A DNA stretch of 6,992 nt from Acidobacteriota bacterium (lineage in GTDB: Bacteria > Acidobacteriota > Thermoanaerobaculia > Multivoradales > JAHZIX01): the NCBI GenBank assembly GCA_020439725.1, contig JAGQSE010000732.1, positions 3,084-10,075 on the forward strand, in the 5' to 3' direction. Below, piece by piece: positions 1 through 6,208 of this stretch. Both the position numbers and the translations under genes were made by a program. Each line of letters begins with the position of its first letter. Positions within the stretch are counted from its first letter, which is position 1. The notes under the pieces were generated by a model. The model had not been told where the DNA came from. It saw nothing but the letters and a program-made list of their open reading frames with translations, and did no database searches.

Positions 1-217
1 CCTCGGTCTCGAGGAGCGCCTCGACCCGCTCCGCCGTCGATCGCGCCGCCAGCGCGTGCATCCGCAGCACTTGCTGCCGGAGCGCCCCTTCCACCCGGCC
101 CCGATCCGCCTGGATCACCCACAGCGGCACCACGCCCACCAGCGTCAGCGCGAGGAGCAGGCGGGGCAGGAGCCCCAGACGCAAGAATGCCGGAAGCTTG
201 GGGAGGAGCCTTTGCAT
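1..217 (-). CDS. N-terminal part of a membrane-anchored probable sensor protein (truncated by window edge)
   Basis: Reading the minus strand from the ATG at 217 gives 72 open codons that run off the left edge. The protein begins with basic and leucine-rich residues (MQRLLPKLPAFLRLG), then a single hydrophobic stretch at about residues 17-35 (LLPRLLLALTLVGVVPLWVI) followed directly by a polar helix rich in Arg, Glu and Ala (LRMHALAARSTAERVEALLE). A short cytoplasmic head, one transmembrane helix and an extracytoplasmic helix is the usual N-terminus of histidine kinases, adenylate or diguanylate cyclases, PP2C phosphatases and chemoreceptors with a Cache-type sensor domain. The output domain lies outside the window, so the class cannot be named. 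No strong Shine-Dalgarno precedes the ATG; a 9-bp hairpin lies 8 nt upstream. It is separated from the DUF3800 gene by about 246 bp and is probably an independent unit. Confidence 0.7.
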   Translation of the reverse strand, partial: MQRLLPKLPAFLRLGLLPRLLLALTLVGVVPLWVIQADRGRVEGALRQQVLRMHALAARSTAERVEALLETE

Positions 218-224
218 GACCGAT

Positions 225-249
225 CGAGCGAAGCTGTGTCCTTCGCTCG
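225..249 (-). repeat. 9-bp perfect hairpin just upstream of the sensor start codon
   Basis: Bases 225-233 (CGAGCGAAG) and 241-249 (CTTCGCTCG) are perfect inverted repeats around a 7-nt spacer. On the minus strand the hairpin ends 8 nt before the ATG at 217, where it could occlude ribosome binding in the mRNA or act as a protein operator on the DNA. No T-run follows on either strand, so it is not an intrinsic terminator. The structure is visible; its role is inferred. Confidence 0.45.
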
Positions 250-342
250 CGAGTTTAGTCGATGTGGTGGCGGGGTCGGGGGCGGCCGCCCTGAGGTGTG
301 TGCGCAGAACGACGCAAAAGCCGTGGGAATCGTGGCTCTTCG

Positions 343-372
343 TTGACTCGGTGTGATGATCCTGGGTATGGT
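343..372 (+). promoter_or_regulatory. Candidate sigma-70-type promoter, plus strand
   Basis: TTGACT at 343-348 (5 of 6 to the -35 consensus) and TATGGT at 367-372 (4 of 6 to the -10 consensus) are separated by 18 nt in a locally AT-richer patch of a GC-rich region. It points toward no plus-strand protein gene. Its predicted start, near G379, coincides with the first base of the nested inverted repeat at 379-458, which is the main reason to list it. It is a consensus match only. Confidence 0.35.
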
Positions 373-378
373 GTTTTT

Positions 379-465
379 GCGGGTAAGCGCGGGGGTTCTT
401 CAGGCCGCCTGCTAAAGGTGGCAGCCCAATTGGGTGGCGTCTGAAGCCCGGGACCCGCGTTTTTT
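379..465 (+). ncRNA. Candidate structured small RNA with terminator-like 3' end
   Basis: Nested complementary segments flank one another. The outer stem is GCGGGT (379-384) with ACCCGC (453-458). The middle stem is CTTCAG (398-403) with CTGAAG (441-446), possibly extended by GGG (393-395) with CCC (447-449). The inner stem is GCCGCC (404-409) with GGTGGC (433-438; one G-U pair), stacked on the middle stem across a 2-nt bulge. The 23-nt apical part contains a palindrome, CCCAATTGGG (425-434), and a second GGTGGC (417-422) that could replace the first in the inner stem. Six T's at 460-465 follow the outer stem on the plus strand only, as in an intrinsic terminator. A promoter-like match lies upstream. 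The end overlaps, antisense, the stop codon of the DUF3800 gene. I do not recognise it as a known RNA family. It might instead be a plain plus-strand terminator or part of a mobile element. Confidence 0.4.
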
Positions 466-1267
466 ATTTGTACACGTCGAATAACCAGGCCGTGTGTTTC
501 TCTCGGGCCGCGTACCCCACGACGTCCGGCGGCACGACCTTGACGCCGTAGCCCTGGTACCGTCCCTTCTGGTGGTACACGATCGGCTTGAGACCCGAGG
601 CATACCCCGGTTCTGTCAGCCCATAGCCCGAGAGATTGAGCCCCGTGAAGAAGGAGCTCGCCACAGCGTCCGCGATCTGCAATCCCATCAGCGTCTGGCT
701 CTCCCTCGCGGCCACGAGCTCCGGGTCGACAACCGACCAGTCGATCCTCACGTCCTTGGTTTCCGACGCGGAGCGAAGCGTCTCAAGGTAGTCGCGCAGA
801 TCCTCATAAGACATGCGCCGACGATGTGAGAAGACGATTCTGACTCGGCCGTCACCTTCGCCATCCAGTCGCCGGTCCCGGCACAACCAGGAAATGCGCT
901 CTAACAGGAGCCTCGCTAGGTAGAAGTAGAGGCGATCCTCCGTGCGAAACCTTTCGGGTTCGAGGAGGCTGGGTTTATGGCAGAGAACCGAGATACACCG
1001 CACAGGGCATGCCGGAGAGACGATGTGGCTGAGCAGAACTCGCCTTGGGTTGTGCTTCATCTTCTGGAAATGGAAGAACCGGTCCTTCTTCCAGCCCAGG
1101 TGCTGCCGCGCGGCCTTTCCTACCTCGACGATCTGGAGATCGTTGGACTTGCGAACCACGACGCCGCTGAGGCAAAGCCAATCGGAGCTGCCCTTCCTCG
1201 GATCCTCTGAGAAGAGAAACCCCTCATCTCCGGCCTCGTCGATGTAGGCCACAAAGCTCTCGCTCAT
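464..1267 (-). CDS. DUF3800 family protein
   Basis: 267 residues from the ATG at 1267. The GTG immediately before it (1270) is an equally possible start, with GAAG 5 nt upstream. The N-terminal motif YIDEAGDEG (residues 8-16) is the signature of DUF3800, followed by FFHFQKMKH (64-72) and a C-terminal SQTLMGLQIADAVASSF (190-206). These carry the acidic, His and Gln-Ile-Ala-Asp positions the family conserves, consistent with an RNase H-like fold. Activity is unproven in the family; members often sit in mobile or defence regions, so a nuclease-type role is inference. It begins 46 bp after the flavoenzyme stop, so it could be read from the same transcript. Its base composition differs: lines counted within it give 52-57% GC against about 73% in the operon, which suggests later acquisition. 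No transmembrane segment or signal peptide is seen. Confidence 0.82.
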   Translation of the reverse strand: MSESFVAYIDEAGDEGFLFSEDPRKGSSDWLCLSGVVVRKSNDLQIVEVGKAARQHLGWKKDRFFHFQKMKHNPRRVLLSHIVSPACPVRCISVLCHKPSLLEPERFRTEDRLYFYLARLLLERISWLCRDRRLDGEGDGRVRIVFSHRRRMSYEDLRDYLETLRSASETKDVRIDWSVVDPELVAARESQTLMGLQIADAVASSFFTGLNLSGYGLTEPGYASGLKPIVYHQKGRYQGYGVKVVPPDVVGYAAREKHTAWLFDVYK

Positions 1268-1313
1268 CACCTCATCTTCGTGATTGAGGCCAAGAGCGTC
1301 AACCCTCGGCGCC

Positions 1314-2432
1314 CTACCCGCTCACCAACCCCCGCGCCAGGCGCCAGGCGCCGGTCCAGCCGAGGTCTTTGGGGCGGAGGGTTCGGGCGTGGATACCCAG
1401 GAGGCGGGTGAAGAGGGCGGGGTCGGCGGCGAGGGTGCGGATCAGCCGGCGGCGCAGCCGGGGGCGGCGCTCGACGGCGAGCAGCGTGCGGGTCAGGGCG
1501 TCGGGGAAACGGCCGATCCGGTGGTGAGCGCGCGCGTAACGGCGTAGGTCGCCCTGCTCGACGGCGTCGATCAGCGCGAAGGCCTGGTGGAAGGCCAGGG
1601 CCAAGCCCTCGCCGGTGATCGCGTCGACATAGCCCGAGGCATCGCCGAGCAGCGCCAGGGAGCCTCGGTAGACCCGCCGCACACGCTGGCGGAGGGGGCC
1701 ACAGCCCCGGTCCCGGCTTGCCGCCGGCGCGCCGGCCAGCTGCTCGGCGAGGCGTGGGAAGTGCCAGAGCAGAGCGTCGAAGCCGCCGGCGCTCTTGCCG
1801 CTCCACAGGAAGGCGACACCGATCTCGTCGGGGGCGACCGGGGTGACGTAGGCCTCGCAGGCGGGGCCCCAGTGGACCTCCACCCGGTCGGTCCACGGCG
1901 CGCGGCAGAAGTGCCGACGGACACCGAAGCGCGGCTCACCGGGACTGCCGGCGTCGAGCCCGGCGGCGCGGCGGAGGGGGGAGCGGAGCCCATCCGCAGC
2001 GACGATCCAGCGCGCGCGGACGACCTCGCCGCCGGCGCGAAGACCGCCCTCGGCGAGACCCTCGACGGGGGTGTCCCAGAAGAGCTCGACCCCCGCACGC
2101 TCCGCGCGCTCCACCATCGCCCGATGCAGGTCGAGGCGGCGCACGCCGAGGCCGGTGCCGCGGGGGAAGAGGCCGTCGGCGACGACCTCGCCGTCGACGT
2201 AGCGGATGCCGACGAAGGGCGCCGATCGGCCGTGGGGCAGCCGCACGCCGAGCTCTTCGAGCCGGCTCACCGCGTCGGGCATCAGGCCCTCGCCACAGGG
2301 CTTGTCGAGGGGCGGCCGCCGCTTGTCGAGGACCACCACCGCGAGCCCCCGCTGCCGTGCCCGGATCGCCGCGGCGAGACCCGCGGGTCCGCCGCCGGCG
2401 ATGGCGAGGTCGAAGCGCAAGCCCTCAGCCAC
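1314..2432 (-). CDS. FAD-dependent oxidoreductase, geranylgeranyl reductase/hydroxylase type
   Basis: 372 residues starting at GTG 2432, supported by a strong GGAGG (2441-2437) 4 nt upstream and by an 8-nt overlap with the end of the ligase gene. The N-terminal Rossmann motif DLAIAGGGPAGLAAA (8-22) binds the ADP part of FAD; PCGEG (45-49) is typical of the geranylgeranyl reductase family; AADGLRSPLRR (145-155) is the middle DG motif; and GDASGYVDAITGEGL (263-277) is the second FAD-binding motif. Length is normal. In Streptomyces a flavoprotein (SrsC) hydroxylates alkylresorcinol made by a neighbouring type III PKS, so ring hydroxylation is one likely role here. Reduction of double bonds in the lipid is the alternative, favoured by the PCGEG motif. 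It is the last gene of the tightly coupled operon. No transmembrane segment is evident; it probably acts at the membrane surface. Confidence 0.9.
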   Translation of the reverse strand: MAEGLRFDLAIAGGGPAGLAAAIRARQRGLAVVVLDKRRPPLDKPCGEGLMPDAVSRLEELGVRLPHGRSAPFVGIRYVDGEVVADGLFPRGTGLGVRRLDLHRAMVERAERAGVELFWDTPVEGLAEGGLRAGGEVVRARWIVAADGLRSPLRRAAGLDAGSPGEPRFGVRRHFCRAPWTDRVEVHWGPACEAYVTPVAPDEIGVAFLWSGKSAGGFDALLWHFPRLAEQLAGAPAASRDRGCGPLRQRVRRVYRGSLALLGDASGYVDAITGEGLALAFHQAFALIDAVEQGDLRRYARAHHRIGRFPDALTRTLLAVERRPRLRRRLIRTLAADPALFTRLLGIHARTLRPKDLGWTGAWRLARGLVSG

Positions 2433-4203
2433 GACCCCTCCGGCCGCCGGCGCGGGCGTAGGCGAGGGTGCTGCGACCGAAGGCGAGGGCGATGCCCACG
2501 GGACCCACCGCGTCGGGCGGCGTCAACTCGCCGGCACGCCAGCGGCGGAGCGATTCCTGCCGCCGCAGCTTGCCCGAGGAGGTTCGGGGCAGGGTCCCCG
2601 GCTCGAGGACCACGACCTCGTCGGGAGCCACCCCCACCGCCGCGAGGACCTCCTTCTTGCAACGTTCCGGCAAGGCTTCGGCGTCCTGCGGCGAGATGCC
2701 CTTGCGCGTCTCGACCAGGAGCACGAGGCGTTCGCCGTCTGCCCCCTCGGGCAGCCAGCTGGCGGCCACGGAGCACCCGGTGCGCACCCCGGGGAGTGGA
2801 TCGACGGCCTGCTCGATCTCCGCCGGCGCGAAGTTCCGGCCACGGAGCAGCACCATGTCCTTGGCACGGCCGGTGAGAAAGAGCTCACCCTCGTCGAGAA
2901 ATCCGAGGTCGCCGGTATCGAGCCAGCCGTCGCGAAGCGCCTTCGTGGTCGCTTCGGGGAGGTCGAGGTAGCCGTCCATCAGCGACGGCCCGCGCACCCA
3001 GACGTGACCGACCCGTGCCGCGCCCAGCGATCGGCCGTCCTCAGAACGGATCTCGACCTCGAACCCCGCCAACGGTCGTCCGACGGAGACGATCTCGACC
3101 CCGGCGTCGTCCAGCCGGGCGCGACCCTCCGCCAGCGCCTCGCGTTCGAAACGCCGCCCTACGAATGGCCGGCCGAGATCCGAGAAGGTCACCGCCAGCG
3201 CCGCCTCGGCAAGGCCGTAGACCGGGGTCAACGCCTCGCGGCGGAACCCCCAACGGGCGAAGCGGTCGCAGAAAGCGCGGAGCACCGGTGGTGCCACGGT
3301 CTCGGCGCCGTTCAAGGCCACCCGCCAGGTCGACAGGTCGACTCCTTCGAGCTCCTCGTCGCGAACCCTCTCGACCGCCAGGGCATAGGCGAAGTTGGGC
3401 GCCGGCGAGACCGTGGCGCGATAGCGCGAGATGGCCTGGAGCCAGAGCGCCGGGCGCGCGACGAAGGCCTCCGGCGGCAAGAGCGTCAGATCGGTACCGA
3501 GGGCCAGCGCCGCGAAGACGCAGCCGATCAACCCCATGTCGTGGTAGAGCGGCAGCCAGCTCACCCCGGTGTGACGGATCGTCTCGCCCCCGGGCCAGCT
3601 GGCGTTGAGCGCTCGGGTCTGGGCGAGGATCGCGCGATGTGACAGGGCCACCGGCTTGGGCTCGACGGTGGTGCCCGAGGAGAACTGGACCAGCGCCAGG
3701 TCGGCGGGCAGGGGCGCCCTCGTCCCGGCGGCCGGCGAACCGTCCGGCAGCTCGTCGAGACGTCGCACGCCTAGGGCGGGGCGGGCGAGGGCGGCGGTCT
3801 CACCGAGGAGCCGCGCCACCCGCGGGTCGGCGAGCACCAGTCGCGCACCGGCCGCCCGGAGCATCGCCGCGGTACGCCGGTGATACTCGTCGAGGCGGCC
3901 GAGGCGTACCGGCGGGTAGAGCGGTACGGGCACGGCGCCGGCGAGGAGGGTAGCGAAGAAAGCGTCGAAGAACGCCTTCCCGGTGGGGTAGATCAGCGCC
4001 ACCCGCTCGCCGGGCTCGAGCCCGAGGGCGGTGAGCCCGGCGGCGACGCGCTCGGCGCGGGCCTCGAGCTCGGCCCAACCGAGCCAGGTCTCTTCCAGCC
4101 GCCGGTCGAGGAGCCGTAGCCCACCGGCGCCCTGGGCTGCCCGGTGCAACTGCCCGACGAGGGTTCCCGGCTCGGCGGCAGGCTCCACGGCCGACTCAGA
4201 CAC
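2425..4203 (-). CDS. Fatty acyl-AMP ligase (FAAL), ACP-loading
   Basis: 592 residues from GTG 4203, chosen because GGAG (4215-4212) lies 8 nt upstream; a TTG at 4218 would add five residues without such a site. It belongs to the ANL adenylation superfamily. Visible motifs are the phosphate-binding FSSGTTVEPK (174-183), SWLPLYHDMGLIG (215-227), LNGAETV (297-303), YGLAEAAL (329-336), TGDLGF (430-435), GRAKDMVLLRGRN (445-457) and PRTSSGKLRR (539-548) with catalytic Lys545. The LPLYHDMGLIG block and NGAE motif are characteristic of fatty acyl-AMP ligases rather than ordinary acyl-CoA ligases. FAALs make acyl-adenylate and pass the acyl group to a phosphopantetheine carrier; the carrier gene is immediately upstream and overlaps by 8 nt (GTGTCTGA), so that ACP is the likely partner. 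It probably provides the fatty acyl starter for the type III PKS. The FAAL-versus-CoA-ligase choice rests on motifs and context. Confidence 0.9.
   Translation of the reverse strand: MSESAVEPAAEPGTLVGQLHRAAQGAGGLRLLDRRLEETWLGWAELEARAERVAAGLTALGLEPGERVALIYPTGKAFFDAFFATLLAGAVPVPLYPPVRLGRLDEYHRRTAAMLRAAGARLVLADPRVARLLGETAALARPALGVRRLDELPDGSPAAGTRAPLPADLALVQFSSGTTVEPKPVALSHRAILAQTRALNASWPGGETIRHTGVSWLPLYHDMGLIGCVFAALALGTDLTLLPPEAFVARPALWLQAISRYRATVSPAPNFAYALAVERVRDEELEGVDLSTWRVALNGAETVAPPVLRAFCDRFARWGFRREALTPVYGLAEAALAVTFSDLGRPFVGRRFEREALAEGRARLDDAGVEIVSVGRPLAGFEVEIRSEDGRSLGAARVGHVWVRGPSLMDGYLDLPEATTKALRDGWLDTGDLGFLDEGELFLTGRAKDMVLLRGRNFAPAEIEQAVDPLPGVRTGCSVAASWLPEGADGERLVLLVETRKGISPQDAEALPERCKKEVLAAVGVAPDEVVVLEPGTLPRTSSGKLRRQESLRRWRAGELTPPDAVGPVGIALAFGRSTLAYARAGGRRGRG
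2435..2441 (-). promoter_or_regulatory. Ribosome binding site deciding the flavoenzyme start
   Basis: The minus-strand sequence GGAGGGG lies inside the end of the ligase gene, 4 nt (counted from GGAGG) before GTG 2432. It supports the GTG start with an 8-nt overlap (GTGGCTGA) that contains the upstream stop codon. Confidence 0.65.
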
Positions 4204-4435
4204 CGAGCTTTCTCCCAACCAGGTCCGCGAGATCGCCGACGGTCTCGAGATTCCCCTCCTCGCTCTCGTCGAGGGTGATCTCGAAGTGGTTCTCGATCTC
4301 CGCCGCCAGGACGAAGAGGCGCATCGAGTCGAGCTCGAGATCCTCGACCAGGCGCATCTCTCGATGCACCGGCCCTTGCCAGTCGAGATAGCGGCGCGCC
4401 ACCTCGGCGATGCCTTCGAGGACCCGGTGGCTCAT
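4196..4435 (-). CDS. Acyl carrier protein
   Basis: 79 residues from ATG 4435, the usual length of a discrete ACP. The motif DLELDSMRLFVLAAEIENHF (residues 32-51) carries Ser37, the predicted 4'-phosphopantetheine attachment site in the D-S-M context, followed by the acidic helix II expected of carrier proteins (AAEIENHFEI) and a final helix (TVGDLADLVGRKLG, 65-78). The start codon overlaps the methyltransferase stop as ATGA (4435-4432), and the FAAL gene overlaps its stop by 8 nt, so it should be made together with both. It most likely accepts the fatty acyl group from the FAAL and presents it to the type III PKS in the same operon. It is easily missed because a longer, artefactual reading frame upstream in the same frame runs through the methyltransferase gene. 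Confidence 0.9.
   Translation of the reverse strand: MSHRVLEGIAEVARRYLDWQGPVHREMRLVEDLELDSMRLFVLAAEIENHFEITLDESEEGNLETVGDLADLVGRKLGV
4212..4215 (-). promoter_or_regulatory. Ribosome binding site deciding the FAAL start
   Basis: GGAG on the minus strand, within the last codons of the ACP gene, sits 8 nt before GTG 4203. This spacing favours GTG 4203 over the TTG at 4218 and gives an 8-nt gene overlap. Confidence 0.6.
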
Positions 4436-5019
4436 CGCGCCCCCGGCACGAGGCGCGGCCGGTCGCCGAGATGGCGCCCGTAGTCGCCATGGCGCTCGAG
4501 GGCGGCCTCCTCGGTGCGGATCCGCACGCTGAGCAGCACGGCGTTGGCGGCGGTGAAGACGAGCGCGGTGATCCAGGCGGTGTGGATCAGTGGTAGGGCG
4601 ATGCCCTCGAGGATCACCGCCAGATAGTTGGGGTGACGCAGAAAGCGATAGGGACCGGCGGCTACCGGCGCGAGCCCCGGGACCACCACCACCCGCGTCG
4701 TCCAGCGAACGCCGAGGGTCCGCACCGCCCAGTAGCGGAGCGCCATGGTGGCGACCAGGAGCAGCAGCATCGGCAGCGCGAGGGCGGGGACGAACGGCCG
4801 GCCGGGCCAGAAGGGCTCGACGGCGCAGCCGACCAGGAAGAGCGTGTGGAGCAGGACCATCCACGGGTAGTGGCCCCGCCCGACCTCGACGCCGCCCCGC
4901 GCCTGCGCCCAGCGCAGGTTGCGCCGAGCCAGGCGGAGCTCGAGCAGGCGTTCCGCGATCACCAGGGCGAGGAGCCCCAGATAGAGGTGCCGGGTGTCGA
5001 GACCCTGGAGCTGGATCAT
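4432..5019 (-). CDS. Isoprenylcysteine carboxyl methyltransferase (ICMT)-like membrane O-methyltransferase
   Basis: 195 residues from ATG 5019. A GTG at 5052 in frame would add 11 Arg/Ala-rich residues and cannot be excluded, since GGAAG precedes it closely. Hydrophobic segments lie at about 12-28, 53-70, 78-97 and 134-164. The SAM-binding region of the ICMT/PEMT superfamily is seen as GPYRFLRHPNYLAV (122-135) and the C-terminal RIRTEEAAL (166-174). In Bacillus subtilis (BpsB) and Streptomyces griseus (SrsB), proteins of this family encoded next to a type III PKS methylate alkylpyrones or alkylresorcinols. The gene starts 60 bp after the PKS stop, fitting the same task: O-methylation of the lipid head group at the membrane using SAM. 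A role in methylating protein C-termini is much less likely in this setting. Confidence 0.88.
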   Translation of the reverse strand: MIQLQGLDTRHLYLGLLALVIAERLLELRLARRNLRWAQARGGVEVGRGHYPWMVLLHTLFLVGCAVEPFWPGRPFVPALALPMLLLLVATMALRYWAVRTLGVRWTTRVVVVPGLAPVAAGPYRFLRHPNYLAVILEGIALPLIHTAWITALVFTAANAVLLSVRIRTEEAALERHGDYGRHLGDRPRLVPGAR

Positions 5020-5079
5020 CGCGCGGAGTCTAGCAGCGCGTCCGCCGGCCACGGCTTCCGTGTCCCGGCGAGGGCCGCC

Positions 5080-6156
5080 TCACCAGCGCAGGAGGACGAG
5101 CTCGGAGCAGAAACCCGGCCCCATGGCCAGGAGCAGGCCGAGGCTGCCGGGGCGTGGACGGTGCTCGTCCATGGTGTCGCGGAGCACGAGCAGCACCGAC
5201 GTCGAGGACAGGTTGCCCACCTCCGCGAGGGAGCGCCAGGTGACGTCGAGGGCGCCGTCGGGCACGCGCAGCGCCTCGGCCATGGCCTCCAGGACCTTGG
5301 GGCCGCCCGGGTGACACACCCAGCTCTCGATCTCGTCGTGGTCGACGCCGTGGTCGGCGAGGAAGCGGTCGGCGTCGGCTCCCAGGTGATCGCGCGCCAT
5401 CGCGGGCACCTCGGGCGACAGGACGACGCGGAAGCCGCGCTCGGAGATCTGCCAGCCCATCACGTCTTCGGTTTCGGGATAGAAGACCGAGCGGGTGGCG
5501 AGGATCTCGGGGTGCGGCGCCGTGGGTCTCGCAGCGACGAGCGGGGTGGCGCGCTCGGCGCCGGCCACCACCACCGCCGCCGCACCGTCGCCGAAGAGGC
5601 CCGAGGCGATGAGGTTGGCGACCCCCAGGTCCTCGCGCTGGAGGGTCAGAGAGCACAGCTCGACGGACAACAGCACCGCCACCTGGTCCGGGTAGGCCTT
5701 GACGTAGTCCGCGGCGCGGGCGATCCCGGCGGCCCCGGCGACGCAGCCAAGACCGAAGATCGGCATCCGGCGGACGTGGGTGGGCAAACCTAGGCGGTTG
5801 ATGAGCCGCGCGTCGATCGACGGCGTGGCGATGCCCGTGACGCTGACGAAGATCAAGGCGTCGACGTCACCGACCCCGAGCCCGGCGCGCTCGAGAGCGT
5901 CTTCGATGGCGGCCGCGCCGACCTCGAGGGCGACCTCGATCCAGGCGTCGTTGGCCGCCCCCCAGCCGTCGAGCTCGGCATACCGCTCCATGGGCAAGGC
6001 CAGGTGGCGCCCGCCGACGAGGACGTTCCGATGCAGGCGGCGGAGCCGTTCGGGGTTGAAGAAACGCTCGCCCCAGAGCTTCTCGAGGGCGGCGACCAGC
6101 TGCTCCTGGTCGTAGTAGTGGGGCGGGAAGGCGCGGCCGACGGAAAGGATGCGCAC
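5080..6156 (-). CDS. Type III polyketide synthase (alkylresorcinol/alkylpyrone synthase type)
   Basis: 358 residues from GTG 6156, giving an N-terminus (MRILSVGRAFPPHYYDQEQL) at the point where family similarity begins; AGAG lies 6 nt upstream. A GTG at 6186 (ten more residues) is the alternative. The catalytic triad is present: Cys138 in FGLGCVAGAAG (134-144), His282 in CHPGGPKVLE (281-290) and Asn315 in VGNLSSTSVL (313-322). The SVELCSLTLQRED block (164-176) and the C-terminal GPGF (346-349) resemble bacterial long-chain alkylpyrone and alkylresorcinol synthases (BpsA, SrsA, ArsB/C, mycobacterial PKS10/11/18). The enzyme would extend a fatty acyl starter with malonyl-CoA and cyclise it. The operon encodes a FAAL and ACP that could supply the starter as acyl-ACP. 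Resorcinol versus pyrone product cannot be read from the sequence by eye. Confidence 0.93.
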   Translation of the reverse strand: MRILSVGRAFPPHYYDQEQLVAALEKLWGERFFNPERLRRLHRNVLVGGRHLALPMERYAELDGWGAANDAWIEVALEVGAAAIEDALERAGLGVGDVDALIFVSVTGIATPSIDARLINRLGLPTHVRRMPIFGLGCVAGAAGIARAADYVKAYPDQVAVLLSVELCSLTLQREDLGVANLIASGLFGDGAAAVVVAGAERATPLVAARPTAPHPEILATRSVFYPETEDVMGWQISERGFRVVLSPEVPAMARDHLGADADRFLADHGVDHDEIESWVCHPGGPKVLEAMAEALRVPDGALDVTWRSLAEVGNLSSTSVLLVLRDTMDEHRPRPGSLGLLLAMGPGFCSELVLLRW

Positions 6157-6208
6157 CGTGGTCTCTGGAGGGGTCTGGGCGATCACCGGCGGCTCGTCGG
6201 GTCGGGCC

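Noticed and set aside
379..465. Integron attC site
   Set aside because: The imperfect palindrome and adjacent possibly mobile gene suggested it, but the RYYYAAC and GTTRRRY core boxes are not present at the ends.
379..465. Retron non-coding RNA or other known defence RNA
   Set aside because: No reverse transcriptase or associated effector with such motifs is encoded nearby, and DUF3800 is not known to use such an RNA.
1587..3642. Long plus-strand open frames opposite the flavoenzyme and ligase genes (up to 478 codons)
   Set aside because: They have no recognisable domain, are Arg/Pro/Gly-rich, and lie antisense to genes with full catalytic motifs. High GC makes such frames common.
4436..4864. 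Upstream extension of the ACP reading frame
   Set aside because: It overlaps the methyltransferase gene out of frame and is Arg/Pro-rich; the ATGA junction at 4435 gives a standard ACP length.
4633..5793. 386-codon plus-strand open frame across the methyltransferase and PKS genes
   Set aside because: It is antisense to two well-supported genes and shows low-complexity composition without motifs.
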